A DNA stretch of 64,000 nucleotides from Fictibacillus phosphorivorans (GTDB taxonomy: Bacteria > Bacillota > Bacilli > Bacillales > Fictibacillaceae): NCBI RefSeq assembly GCF_007673525.1, contig NZ_VDZU01000001.1, forward strand, positions 1,240,001-1,304,000, in the 5' to 3' direction. Below the pieces are notes generated by a model, which was not told the DNA's origin, ran no database searches, and worked only from the letters and a program-made list of their open reading frames with translations. This document shows positions 16,410 through 24,858 of this stretch, piece by piece; within the stretch, counting starts at the first letter, position 1, and every line of letters begins with the position of its first letter. A program made the translations under genes and the position numbers.

Positions 16410-18767
16410 ATGCAAGAAAAAATGCTGCGTGTTTTAGAACTAAGAAAAGTGATCGATCGTCTAAAAAAGCATGCGAGTTGCTCACTTGGACTAAATAAGA
16501 TAAATTCCTTAATGCCGTTTACAGCACTCGAAGATGTAAATGAGGCTCAAGATGCTACAGATGAAGGTGTAAAAGTTCTCCGATTAAAAGGACAAGTTCC
16601 ATTTGGCGGGATCTTTGATGTTTCATCAAATGTTAAGCGATCAAAGATTGGCAGTCTGCTAAACGAAGAAGATTTGATGGATATCGCTTCGACTCTCTAT
16701 GGTGGAAGACGCTTCAAGCGATTTATCGAGGGCTTAGTAGAGGATGGAATCGAACTGCGCATCCTTAAGAATGCAGCAGAAAACATCATTCCTCTTCATG
16801 AGCTAGAACAAGAGATTAAAAGCTGTATCGATGACAACGGACATATGATGGATAGCGCTAGTCCAGAACTTCGTGCGATTCGTCAGCAGCTGCGTACGTT
16901 TGAGGAGCGCGTAAGAGAAAAGCTGGAATCAATCGTCAGATCATCGAGCTATCAAAAAATGTTGTCTGACTCGATCATTACGATTCGTAACGACCGATTC
17001 GTTATTCCAGTAAAACAAGAGTACAGAGGTAATTTTGGCGGAATGGTCCATGATCAATCAGCGAGTGGAGCGACTCTGTTTATTGAACCTCAATCTGTTA
17101 TGACGGTTAACAATCAAGTGAAAGAAGCAAAAGCGAAAGAAGCGCGCGAAGTAGAAAAGATTTTAAGAGAACTAACTGCTGAAGTTGCTGAACATGCTGA
17201 TGATATTCTGTTGAACGTAGATGTTTTAGCAGAGATGGATTTTATTCTAGCAAAAGCTAGATTCGCCAATGAGCTAAAATGTACACGTCCAATTATGAAT
17301 GACAAAGGTTTTATTTCACTGAATAGCGGCCGACATCCTCTGCTCGATCAAGAAACAGTTGTTCCAACGAGTGTGATGTTAGGTGGCGAGTATCAATCAC
17401 TCGTCATAACAGGTCCAAATACAGGTGGTAAAACGGTTACCTTAAAAACGATCGGGCTGCTTACACTTATGGCGCAATGTGGCCTTCAGATTCCGGCTGG
17501 AGAAGAATCAGAAATGGCAGTCTTTAAGACTATCTATGCTGACATTGGCGATGAGCAGTCAATTGAACAATCATTGAGTACATTCTCTTCACATATGGTT
17601 AACATCGTAGACATCTTAAACAAGATTGACTTCGAATCACTCGTTCTCTTTGATGAACTTGGAGCAGGGACAGATCCTCAAGAAGGTGCAGCCCTCGCTA
17701 TTTCAATTCTAGACTTCGTTTTTGCGCGGGGAGCACGTGTCGTAGCGACAACCCATTATAGTGAGTTAAAAGCATATGCATACAACCGACCTGGTGTTAT
17801 GAACGCTTCTGTAGAATTTGATGTGCAGACGTTAAGACCTACATATCGTTTATTAGTGGGAGTGCCAGGCCGAAGTAACGCGTTTGAGATCTCTAAAAGA
17901 CTCGGGCTCCGCCAAGATATCATTGATTCAGCTCGTTCTCAGATCAGTGAAGATGAGAACAAGATTGATAATATGATAAAGTCTTTAGAAGATAATCGTA
18001 AAAAAGCAGAAAAAGAGATGGAAGAAGCAGAGAACAGACGAAAAGAAGCAGAGTCTATTAAGGGTGATCTAGAAAGAGAACTCGAACTGTTTCAAAATGA
18101 AAAAGATCGATTGTATGAAAAAGCAAAGCAGGAAGCAGAAAAGGCGATTGAAAAAGCACGTGAAACAGCAGAAGAGATTATTCATGAGATTCGTGAACTT
18201 CAAAAATCTGGCGGACAGATCAAAGAACATAAACTGATTGAAGCGAAAAAAAGATTAGAAGAAGCTGTTCCAAAATCAAAAGCCAAAAACAAGAAGGTAA
18301 AAGCGGTATCAACAAAACAAGAATATGTTCCAGGTGACGAGGTAAGAGTACTTACTGTCGGTCAAAAAGGACATATCGTTGAAAAAGTAAGCAACAACGA
18401 ATACCAAGTTCAGATTGGAATCTTAAAGATGAATGTATCTGAAAAAGATTTAGAATGGGTGAAACAAAGTAAACCGAAACCTGAACCGCGTTCATTCGTA
18501 AAAGTATCAGGAAACTCTGATTCTTCTCGTCCTGAACTTGACCTAAGAGGGAAAAGGTATGAAGATGCGATGCTAGAGGTGGATCGATATCTGGATGAAG
18601 CACTCCTAGCAGGTTTTAACCAAGTGTATATCATCCATGGTAAAGGGACAGGTGCACTTAGAAAAGGTGTTCAAGAGCTGTTGAAAACGCATCGAAACGT
18701 TAAGTCCACTCGTATGGGTGCAGCTGGTGAAGGCGGAGGCGGAGTAACAGTCGCTGTATTGAAATAG
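16410..18767 (+). CDS. mutS2: Endonuclease MutS2
   Basis: MutS homologue without the mismatch-recognition domain, carrying a C-terminal Smr nuclease domain. In Bacillus the family is linked to ribosome rescue, in others to anti-recombination. 785 residues: N-terminal lever/clamp helices, Walker A GPNTGGKTVTLKTIG (~334-348), Walker B LVLFDELGAGTDPQEGAALA, a long Lys/Glu-rich coiled coil (~520-620), and the Smr domain from LDLRGKRYEDAMLEVDRYL, with the IIHGKGTGALRKG motif. AGGAGG precedes the ATG; the gap from polX is 32 bp, so the two are probably cotranscribed. Confidence 0.96.
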   Translation: MQEKMLRVLELRKVIDRLKKHASCSLGLNKINSLMPFTALEDVNEAQDATDEGVKVLRLKGQVPFGGIFDVSSNVKRSKIGSLLNEEDLMDIASTLYGGRRFKRFIEGLVEDGIELRILKNAAENIIPLHELEQEIKSCIDDNGHMMDSASPELRAIRQQLRTFEERVREKLESIVRSSSYQKMLSDSIITIRNDRFVIPVKQEYRGNFGGMVHDQSASGATLFIEPQSVMTVNNQVKEAKAKEAREVEKILRELTAEVAEHADDILLNVDVLAEMDFILAKARFANELKCTRPIMNDKGFISLNSGRHPLLDQETVVPTSVMLGGEYQSLVITGPNTGGKTVTLKTIGLLTLMAQCGLQIPAGEESEMAVFKTIYADIGDEQSIEQSLSTFSSHMVNIVDILNKIDFESLVLFDELGAGTDPQEGAALAISILDFVFARGARVVATTHYSELKAYAYNRPGVMNASVEFDVQTLRPTYRLLVGVPGRSNAFEISKRLGLRQDIIDSARSQISEDENKIDNMIKSLEDNRKKAEKEMEEAENRRKEAESIKGDLERELELFQNEKDRLYEKAKQEAEKAIEKARETAEEIIHEIRELQKSGGQIKEHKLIEAKKRLEEAVPKSKAKNKKVKAVSTKQEYVPGDEVRVLTVGQKGHIVEKVSNNEYQVQIGILKMNVSEKDLEWVKQSKPKPEPRSFVKVSGNSDSSRPELDLRGKRYEDAMLEVDRYLDEALLAGFNQVYIIHGKGTGALRKGVQELLKTHRNVKSTRMGAAGEGGGGVTVAVLK

Positions 18768-18810
18768 TATAGTGAATTAAACCAAGCCGTTTACAAAGGG
18801 GTATTGTTGA

Positions 18811-19215
18811 ATGGATTTTATGAGTAACGCTTTTATTAAAACAGCAGCTAACTATAGCGTTGTCGTGCTATGTCTAGTCGTTTTTTTGGCTGTGTTTGAA
18901 CTGGTTACGCGTTATAAAAACTGGGTCGAGATCAAGAAAGGGAACTTTTCAGTTGCTATGGCTACTGGCGGGAAAATTTTTGGTATCGCGAACATCTTTC
19001 GTTACTCGATCGCTCAAAATGATTCCATACTAATGATGATAACGTGGAGTGCCTATGGATTCATCCTACTCTTGATCGGTTATTTTATCTTCGAATTCTT
19101 AACCCCAAAGTTTCAGATCGATAAAGAGATCGAGAACGATAACCGAGCAGTTGGTTTCATATCGATGATCATCTCAATTGGTTTATCATTTGTAATCGGT
19201 GAAGGAATCGAATAG
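18811..19215 (+). CDS. yshE: DUF350 membrane protein (YshE-like)
   Basis: 134-residue protein with four predicted membrane helices: ~12-33 (YSVVVLCLVVFLAVFELV), ~47-67, ~77-100 and ~112-130. It carries the DUF350 feature of a VAMATGGKIFGIANIF stretch after the first loop. Function unknown. It directly follows mutS2 as in B. subtilis and is followed 15 bp later by a tiny hydrophobic ORF. AAAGGGG lies upstream of the ATG. Confidence 0.85.
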   Translation: MDFMSNAFIKTAANYSVVVLCLVVFLAVFELVTRYKNWVEIKKGNFSVAMATGGKIFGIANIFRYSIAQNDSILMMITWSAYGFILLLIGYFIFEFLTPKFQIDKEIENDNRAVGFISMIISIGLSFVIGEGIE

Positions 19216-19230
19216 CTGAAGGGAAAAGAT

Positions 19231-19314
19231 ATGGAAACGTTATTTAAAGTGTTGTTTGTATTAAGCGGAGTATTCATTGCGGCAGGACTTATCTACTTAT
19301 TTTTCTTTGCTTAA
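19231..19314 (+). CDS. 27-residue single-pass membrane peptide
   Basis: METLFKVLFVLSGVF then IAAGLIYLFFFA: one hydrophobic helix of ~22 residues and almost nothing else. ATG 19231 has GAAGGG 7 bases upstream, and the gene lies between yshE and the operon terminator. Good start signal, tight spacing to yshE and a terminator right behind the stop support real translation. I do not recognise a named family; it could be a small partner of the DUF350 protein. Confidence 0.6.
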   Translation: METLFKVLFVLSGVFIAAGLIYLFFFA

Positions 19315-19320
19315 ATCTCA

Positions 19321-19352
19321 AAACCAGTTCTCAAATGGAGAGCTGGTTTTTT
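19321..19352 (+). terminator. terminator of the polX-mutS2-yshE unit
   Basis: AAACCAGTTCTC pairs with GGAGAGCTGGTTT (one wobble), followed by Ts. Confidence 0.93.
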
Positions 19353-19425
19353 AATTACTCATTAATTTTTTATGTTACTGTTTGTCTGCCTTTCACTTAA
19401 TGTTTTCCATTTTTCTTCTTTTGCA

Positions 19426-19556
19426 AGTTGATTGAAGCGTAAGGTTGCCGACTCCTACGGGACGAGCGGTCAGGTGGAGACTCCTAATGGCGCAACGCGG
19501 CAGGAGGCTCACCGTTCGTCCCGTGGAAAGCGTGCAACCTGAAGCGGAAATCAACT
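19426..19556. repeat. 131-bp structured intergenic repeat (long imperfect palindrome)
   Basis: Nested inverted repeats: AGTTGATT (19426-19433) with AATCAACT (19549-19556), GGTTGC with GCAACC, ACGGGACGAGCGGT (19457-19470) with ACCGTTCGTCCCGT (19511-19524), and GGTGGAGACTCCT with AGGAGGCTCACC. The whole folds into one long hairpin. GC content is well above the surroundings. The GACTCCTACGGGACGAGCGG-like sequence resembles a dispersed repeat I associate with many Bacillaceae genomes. It has no transposase and is MITE-like. The rest of the 19315-19727 gap has a terminator on the left and the lcfA control region on the right. Confidence 0.8.
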
Positions 19557-19650
19557 ACTTTCAAAGATTTGTTAATTTGCCTATGCTTAAATACAGTTTT
19601 TAGAACCGTATTATTGAATTATTTATAATTTTTAAAAAAGTATATAAAAT

Positions 19651-19665
19651 TGTATACGTTTTCAA
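19651..19665 (-). promoter_or_regulatory. cre site (CcpA) at the lcfA promoter
   Basis: On the minus strand TTGAAAACGTATACA fits the cre consensus WTGNAANCGNWWNCW at every fixed position. It abuts a TATAAT (19666-19671), so bound CcpA would block transcription of lcfA. Carbon catabolite repression of fatty-acid degradation is known in B. subtilis. Confidence 0.8.
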
Positions 19666-19727
19666 TATAATAGGAATAAAGATATAGAAATTTTGAAGGA
19701 AGGCGTGAATTAAAGGAGGAGATGCAA

Positions 19728-21413
19728 GTGGAAAGACGGTGGCTCAACAGTTACCCTAGTGAGATTCCGGGACATCTTGATTACGACAGCAAACCTTTAT
19801 TCGCGTATTTAGAATCAGCAGCAGAAGAAAAAACAGATAAAACTGCTGTGCACTTTTTAGGAAAGACTTTAACATTCGGTGAGCTTCATGAATGCAGTTT
19901 ACGCTTCGCACATGCTTTAACATCACTTGGTGTAAAAAAAGGTGATCGTGTTGCCATCATGCTGCCTAACTGCCCGCAAGCAGTCATCGCCTATTACGGC
20001 ACGCTCTTTATAGGTGGGATTGTTGTGCAGACGAATCCTCTTTACACGGAGAGAGAATTACGACATCAGTTATCAGACAGCGGGGCAAAAGTCATTGTAG
20101 GATTAGATCTTTTGTTTGGAAGAATCTCAGCCGTTCGTGGAGATACGAACATTGAACACATCATCATGACCTCTGTGAAGGATTATCTGCCGTTTCCTAA
20201 GAATTTAATCTATCCTTTTATTCAAAAAAGGCAGAATCCAACAGTCGTCGTTGATATTACGTACAATCATGAAGTTCATTCGTTTCGAGATCTGCAGAAA
20301 CGCTCTCAACCAGTAAAGCCACAAGTAGAGGTGAACCCCGATGAGGATCTTGCCCTGCTGCAGTATACTGGGGGTACAACTGGACCAGCAAAAGGTGTGA
20401 TGCTGACACACAAAAATCTAGTCACGAATGCGTTACAGTGCAATACATGGATGTATAAAAACAGAGAAGGAAAAGAGAAAATTCTCGGTGCTCTACCTTT
20501 CTTCCATGTATACGGGATGACGTGTGTAATGAATCTTGGCATCATAACGAGAGCAGAGATGATTATTCTCCCAAGGTTTGATCCAGCGCAAGTTTTGAAG
20601 ACGATTCATAAGGAACGACCAACGCTATTTCCAGGCGCTCCGACAATGTATATCGCACTTCTGAATCATCCAGATCTAAAGAAATACGATCTTTCATCCA
20701 TTCAGGCATGTATAAGCGGTTCGGCTGCTTTGCCTCTTGAAGTGCAACAAAAATTTCAGGCAGTCATTTCAGGTTCGTTGGTAGAAGGGTATGGGCTTAC
20801 AGAGGCTTCACCTGTTACTCATGCTAACCTCATTTATGGTGATCAGGTAAGAGGCAGTATAGGATTACCTTGGCCGAACACTGAAGCAGCAATCATCTCG
20901 GCTGAGACTGGCGAATGGGCAGAGCCGGGTGAGATCGGAGAATTAGCTGTAAGAGGACCTCAGGTTATGAAAGGGTATTGGAACCAACCCGAAGAGACCG
21001 CATCTGTATTTAGGGAAGATTGGTTGATTACGGGGGATATGGGTTATATGGATGAAAAAGGTTACTTTTATATCGTGGATCGCAAAAAAGACTTGATCAT
21101 CGCAGGTGGATTTAATATTTACCCTCGTGAGGTAGAAGAAGTTTTGTATGAACACGAAAAAGTAAAAGAAGCTGTAGTAGTCGGTGTGCCTGATGCATAC
21201 AGAGGAGAGACGGTCAAAGCTTTTGTTGTTTTAAAGGAAGGAGCAGAGTGTACGGAAGAAGAGTTAAATAAATTCTGCCGGGAACATCTTGCGTCCTTTA
21301 AAGTACCTAGGCTTTATGAATTCAGACAAGAGCTTCCTAAGACGATGGTAGGCAAGATCTTAAGAAGAGTTCTTTTGGAAGAAGAACGTGAGAAGGCAAA
21401 ACAAAGCTCGTAA
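19728..21413 (+). CDS. lcfA: Long-chain fatty acid-CoA ligase
   Basis: Activates fatty acids to acyl-CoA with ATP before beta-oxidation. AMP-binding superfamily: P-loop LLQYTGGTTGPAKGVMLTH (~210-228), GYGLTEASPVTH, and GDMGYMDEKGYFYIVDRKKDLIIAGGFNIYPREVEE near 430-465; the catalytic Lys lies in LPKTMVGKILRR at the C-terminus. Start: AAAGGAGG ends at 19719, which suits GTG 19728 (8 bases away); the ATG at 19722 is only two bases from it. 561 residues. Likely repressed by glucose through the cre site. A terminator separates it from fadR. Confidence 0.95.
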   Translation: MERRWLNSYPSEIPGHLDYDSKPLFAYLESAAEEKTDKTAVHFLGKTLTFGELHECSLRFAHALTSLGVKKGDRVAIMLPNCPQAVIAYYGTLFIGGIVVQTNPLYTERELRHQLSDSGAKVIVGLDLLFGRISAVRGDTNIEHIIMTSVKDYLPFPKNLIYPFIQKRQNPTVVVDITYNHEVHSFRDLQKRSQPVKPQVEVNPDEDLALLQYTGGTTGPAKGVMLTHKNLVTNALQCNTWMYKNREGKEKILGALPFFHVYGMTCVMNLGIITRAEMIILPRFDPAQVLKTIHKERPTLFPGAPTMYIALLNHPDLKKYDLSSIQACISGSAALPLEVQQKFQAVISGSLVEGYGLTEASPVTHANLIYGDQVRGSIGLPWPNTEAAIISAETGEWAEPGEIGELAVRGPQVMKGYWNQPEETASVFREDWLITGDMGYMDEKGYFYIVDRKKDLIIAGGFNIYPREVEEVLYEHEKVKEAVVVGVPDAYRGETVKAFVVLKEGAECTEEELNKFCREHLASFKVPRLYEFRQELPKTMVGKILRRVLLEEEREKAKQSS

Positions 21414-21438
21414 AAAGCTGCCACCTGGTGGCTTTTTC
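21412..21438 (+). terminator. terminator behind lcfA
   Basis: GCCAC / GTGGC stem inside an A-run/T-run pair, directly after the stop codon. Confidence 0.8.
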
Positions 21439-21525
21439 TATGTGAAAATATCACTTTCCAAAAATGAAAAAACGTTAACTTCAAGTTAAACTTGTAAAAT
21501 GTATAGAAAAAATGACATAATGAAA

Positions 21526-21555
21526 TTGACAGAAAAGAAAGATTTGTTTTACAAT
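21526..21555 (+). promoter_or_regulatory. promoter of fadR-fadB-etfBA
   Basis: TTGACA at 21526-21531, 18-bp spacer, TACAAT at 21550-21555. The FadR operator begins two bases downstream and so covers the start point. Confidence 0.75.
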
Positions 21556-21556
21556 T

Positions 21557-21576
21557 ATGAATGAACAATCATTCAT
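21557..21576. promoter_or_regulatory. FadR operator
   Basis: ATGAATGAACAATCATTCAT: 8-bp perfect inverted repeat ATGAATGA / TCATTCAT with 4-bp centre, matching the FadR (YsiA) box of B. subtilis. Position just after the -10 region predicts repression of the operon by its own first gene, relieved by long-chain acyl-CoA. Confidence 0.93.
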
Positions 21577-21618
21577 TTTTGAAAAGATGATTGTGTTATA
21601 CAAAAAGAGGCGATAGAA

Positions 21619-22221
21619 ATGAAACGTAAAGGTCCAAAATACGAAAAAATAATTGATGCAGCTGTAAATGTGATTGCAGAACATGGCTACCATCAATCCC
21701 AAGTTTCAAAGATAGCGAAAGAAGCAGGTGTCGCTGACGGCACCATCTATCTATATTTTAAAAATAAAGAAGATCTGCTTGTTTCTGTTTTTAATGAGAA
21801 GATGGGGACCTTTATCGAAAAAACAGAAAACGAGCTAAAAAGTAACGATTCAGCGATTGAGAAGCTTAGAATTCTTGTTGAGATGCACTTTAAGCAACTG
21901 ACTGCTGATTTTGAACTATCAATCGTAACTCAGCTAGAACTTAGGCAGACAAACAGACAACTTCGTGCAAAAATCGGTGAAGTATTAAAGAGGTACTTAG
22001 ATTTAATCGATTCTATATTGAAGGATGGAATGCATGAAGGGGTTTTTGTTAAGAACATGGATTACAGATTAGCTCGTCAGATGATCTTTGGAACAATTGA
22101 CGAAACAGCAACAAACTGGGTGATGAACGATCATCGATATGATCTTCCTGCTCTTGCTGGTCCCGTACATCAGATGCTTGTAAACGGTCTGTCCGTTCGG
22201 TCTGTAAATCCGGATGATTGA
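21619..22221 (+). CDS. fadR: TetR-family fatty acid degradation regulator FadR
   Basis: Repressor of the beta-oxidation regulon, released by long-chain acyl-CoA. 200 residues; N-terminal TetR helix-turn-helix with IIDAAVNVIAEHGYHQSQVSKIAKEAGVADGTIYLYFKNKEDLL (residues ~10-55), followed by an all-helical ligand domain. The operator upstream of the gene is a near-perfect FadR box, so autoregulation is likely. Followed by fadB with a 26-bp gap. Confidence 0.95.
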   Translation: MKRKGPKYEKIIDAAVNVIAEHGYHQSQVSKIAKEAGVADGTIYLYFKNKEDLLVSVFNEKMGTFIEKTENELKSNDSAIEKLRILVEMHFKQLTADFELSIVTQLELRQTNRQLRAKIGEVLKRYLDLIDSILKDGMHEGVFVKNMDYRLARQMIFGTIDETATNWVMNDHRYDLPALAGPVHQMLVNGLSVRSVNPDD

Positions 22222-22247
22222 TTTTCAAAAAAGGAGGGAATGCGAAG

Positions 22248-23021
22248 TTGGAATTCTTACAAATTGAAAAACAAAATAAAGTGGCTACGATCAAACTTAA
22301 TCGTGCGCCAGCCAATGCATTATCAACGGGAGTTATCGCGGAAATCGACAAAGCACTTGATCAGATCGAAAATGATAACTCTGTTAAAGCAATTGTTATT
22401 TTAGGAGAAGGACGTTTCTTTTCTGCAGGAGCTGATATCAAAGAGTTTACAGAAGTTACTGATGAAAAGGGTTTTGCAGAGCTTGGAAAAAAGGGACAAG
22501 ATGTTTTTAACCGAATCGAACAGTTCTCAAAACCAGTGATTGCTGCGATTCATGGGGCAGCGCTTGGTGGCGGTCTTGAACTTGCGATGAGTTGCCACAT
22601 AAGACTTGTGGCAGATGATGCAAAACTTGGTCTTCCCGAGCTCACACTAGGACTGGTTCCGGGATTTGCAGGAACGCAAAGACTGCCACAGCTTGTAGGT
22701 GTACCTAAAGCTTGCGAGATGCTCCTTTCAAGTAAGCCGATTTCAGGAAAAGATGCTGTCACATATGGTTTAGCAAACAGCTCTTATCCAACAGAAGAAC
22801 TTTTTGAAAAGGCTTACAAAATGGCTGAAGAATTTTCTATGAAGAGTGCTGTTTCTATTAAGTACACATTAGAATTGTTGAATTATGCGAGACATGGACT
22901 CTATGAAAAAGGTGCAGAGAAAGAGCAAGAATTGTTTGGAAAAGCTTTTAAAAGTTTTGATGGACAAGAAGGAATCTCAGCATTTATTGAAAAAAGAAAG
23001 CCTGAATTTCAGGACCGATAA
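22248..23021 (+). CDS. fadB: Enoyl-CoA hydratase
   Basis: Second step of beta-oxidation: hydrates trans-2-enoyl-CoA to 3-hydroxyacyl-CoA. Crotonase fold, 257 residues. Oxyanion-hole motifs GRFFSAGADIKEFTE and AAIHGAALGGGLELAMSCHIR, and the catalytic glutamates in LGGGLELAM and LGLPELTLGLVPGFAGTQRLP. Start is TTG 22248, with AAGGAGGG 9 bases upstream; the frame continues upstream to 22218 without a suitable site. B. subtilis fadB (ysiB) is the positional counterpart. Confidence 0.93.
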   Translation: MEFLQIEKQNKVATIKLNRAPANALSTGVIAEIDKALDQIENDNSVKAIVILGEGRFFSAGADIKEFTEVTDEKGFAELGKKGQDVFNRIEQFSKPVIAAIHGAALGGGLELAMSCHIRLVADDAKLGLPELTLGLVPGFAGTQRLPQLVGVPKACEMLLSSKPISGKDAVTYGLANSSYPTEELFEKAYKMAEEFSMKSAVSIKYTLELLNYARHGLYEKGAEKEQELFGKAFKSFDGQEGISAFIEKRKPEFQDR

Positions 23022-23035
23022 CTAGGAGGGTAACG

Positions 23036-23806
23036 ATGAACATTTTTGTTATTTTAAAACGTACTTTTGATACAGAGGAAAAAATTTCGGTTTCAAACAA
23101 TAAGATCTCTGAAGATAGTGCAGAATTCATTATTAATCCATATGACGAATATGCGATTGAAGAAGCAATCACATTAAAAGATGCCCACGGTGGGACGGTT
23201 ACGGTTGTCACGGTTGGAGACGAAGATTCTGAAAAAGAACTTCGCACAGCACTGGCTATGGGAGCAGATCAAGCGGTTCTTATCTCAAACGAAGATTTGG
23301 ACAGCCAAGATCAATTTACGACTTCGTCAGTTTTGGCAGCCTACTTTAAAGATAAAGAATACGACATTATTCTAGGCGGGAACGTTGCGATTGATAACGG
23401 TACTGGTCAAGTTGGACCGCGTCTTGCAGAATTATTAGATATTCCACACGTAACAACGATCACAAAGATTGAAATAAACGGTACGACTGTAAACATCGAA
23501 CGCGATGTTGAAGGAGATCTTGAGAAGATCGAAACATCTCTTCCATTATTGGTAACAGCACAACAAGGATTGAACGAGCCTCGTTACCCTTCTTTACCAG
23601 GTATCATGAAAGCTAAGAAAAAGCCTCTTGAAACGCTAGAGTTAGATGATCTTGATATTGATGAAGATGAAGTTGAAGCGAAAACAAAAACAGTAGAAGT
23701 GTATCTTCCACCTAAAAAGGAAGCTGGAAAAATCCTATCAGGTGAAACACCAGAGCAAGTAAAAGAACTTGTATCTCTGTTAAGAAACGAAGCGAAGGTA
23801 ATATAA
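23036..23806 (+). CDS. etfB: Electron transfer flavoprotein beta subunit
   Basis: With EtfA accepts electrons from acyl-CoA dehydrogenases and passes them to the quinone pool. 256 residues, AMP-binding adenine-nucleotide-alpha-hydrolase fold; starts MNIFVILKRTFDTEEKISV and contains the conserved VDNGTGQVGPRLAELL-like stretch (here IDNGTGQVGPRLAELLDIPHVT) and GLNEPRYPSLPGIMKAKKKP. AGGAGG precedes the ATG. 14 bp after fadB, 12 bp before etfA. Confidence 0.96.
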   Translation: MNIFVILKRTFDTEEKISVSNNKISEDSAEFIINPYDEYAIEEAITLKDAHGGTVTVVTVGDEDSEKELRTALAMGADQAVLISNEDLDSQDQFTTSSVLAAYFKDKEYDIILGGNVAIDNGTGQVGPRLAELLDIPHVTTITKIEINGTTVNIERDVEGDLEKIETSLPLLVTAQQGLNEPRYPSLPGIMKAKKKPLETLELDDLDIDEDEVEAKTKTVEVYLPPKKEAGKILSGETPEQVKELVSLLRNEAKVI

Positions 23807-23818
23807 GGAGGAGTCACC

Positions 23819-24790
23819 ATGGCAAAAAAAGTTTTAGTACTTGCAGAATCCCGTGACGGTGCATTACGTAATGTTTCATTCGAAGCAATTGCAGCAGCAA
23901 AAGAAATTTCTGGCGGTGGAGAAGTTTTCGCAGTATTATGCGGTGACTCTGTGCAGTCATTAGCAACTGAGTTAATTCACTATGGAGCTGATCGTGTAAT
24001 TACAGCGGAAAATGAAAAACTAGCGAACTATACACCAGATGGTTATTTCCAAACATTAAAGCAGATCATCGATGATGAAAGCCCTGAAGCTATCGTGTTC
24101 GGACACACTTCTTTAGGTAAAGACCTTTCTCCAAGACTTGCAGCTCGATTAGAATCTGGACTGATTTCAGATGTTACTGGACTGGAACAAGCGGGTGAGA
24201 ACACGGTATTTACTCGCCCTGTATATTCTGGAAAAGCCTTTGAAAAGAAATTAATCTCAGATGGTCTAGTATTCGTTACGATTCGTCCGAATAACATTGC
24301 ACCATTAGAGAAGGATGAATCTCGCTCCGGTGATGTAACATCTGTTTCCGTTGATATAAAAGACTTAAGAACGATTGTTAAAGAAGTTGTCCGCAAAGCA
24401 TCTACTGGCGTAGATCTAGCAGAAGCAAAGATCATCGTTGCTGGAGGTCGAGGCGTTAAATCTGAAGATGGTTTCAAACCTCTTCAAGAACTTGCAGATG
24501 TACTTGGTGCAGCTGTAGGAGCTTCACGTGGTGCTTGTGATGCGGATTATTGTGATTATTCATTACAGATCGGTCAAACAGGTAAAGTTGTAACCCCTGA
24601 TCTATATATCGCTTGCGGGATCTCTGGAGCTATTCAGCATCTAGCTGGGATGTCCAACTCTAAAGTGATCGTTGCGATCAACAAAGATCCAGAAGCTAGC
24701 ATCTTTTCAGTAGCAGATTACGGAATCGTTGGTGACCTTTTTGAAGTCGTTCCATTATTAACAGAAGAGTTTAAGAAAGTGTTAGTATAA
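23819..24790 (+). CDS. etfA: Electron transfer flavoprotein alpha subunit
   Basis: FAD-carrying subunit of the ETF dimer. 323 residues; the N-terminal domain resembles EtfB, and the C-terminal FAD domain has the signature stretch IVAGGRGVKSEDGFKPLQELA at ~202-222, followed by GASRGACDADYCDYSLQIGQTGK and DLYIACGISGAIQHLAGM, with DPEASIFSVADYGIVGDL near the end. AAGGAGG lies upstream of ATG 23819. Last gene of fadR-fadB-etfB-etfA; no acyl-CoA dehydrogenase gene is in the window. Confidence 0.96.
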   Translation: MAKKVLVLAESRDGALRNVSFEAIAAAKEISGGGEVFAVLCGDSVQSLATELIHYGADRVITAENEKLANYTPDGYFQTLKQIIDDESPEAIVFGHTSLGKDLSPRLAARLESGLISDVTGLEQAGENTVFTRPVYSGKAFEKKLISDGLVFVTIRPNNIAPLEKDESRSGDVTSVSVDIKDLRTIVKEVVRKASTGVDLAEAKIIVAGGRGVKSEDGFKPLQELADVLGAAVGASRGACDADYCDYSLQIGQTGKVVTPDLYIACGISGAIQHLAGMSNSKVIVAINKDPEASIFSVADYGIVGDLFEVVPLLTEEFKKVLV

Positions 24791-24805
24791 TAGAATGTAA
24801 CGAAT

Positions 24806-24836
24806 GAAAACGTCCGTTTTTCTGGACGTTTTTTTC
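24806..24836 (+). terminator. terminator behind etfA
   Basis: AACGTCC / GGACGTT stem, 8-nt loop, then T-run. Confidence 0.93.
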
Positions 24837-24858
24837 AATTATGTAACGAGGAAGGTGT

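Noticed and set aside
19600..19727. FadR operator upstream of lcfA
   Set aside because: No TGAATGA...TCATTCA-like inverted repeat found; only the cre site is convincing.
24043..24477. 144-codon minus-strand frame
   Set aside because: Lies fully within etfA, has no homology that I recognise and no ribosome binding site; a shadow of biased codon use.
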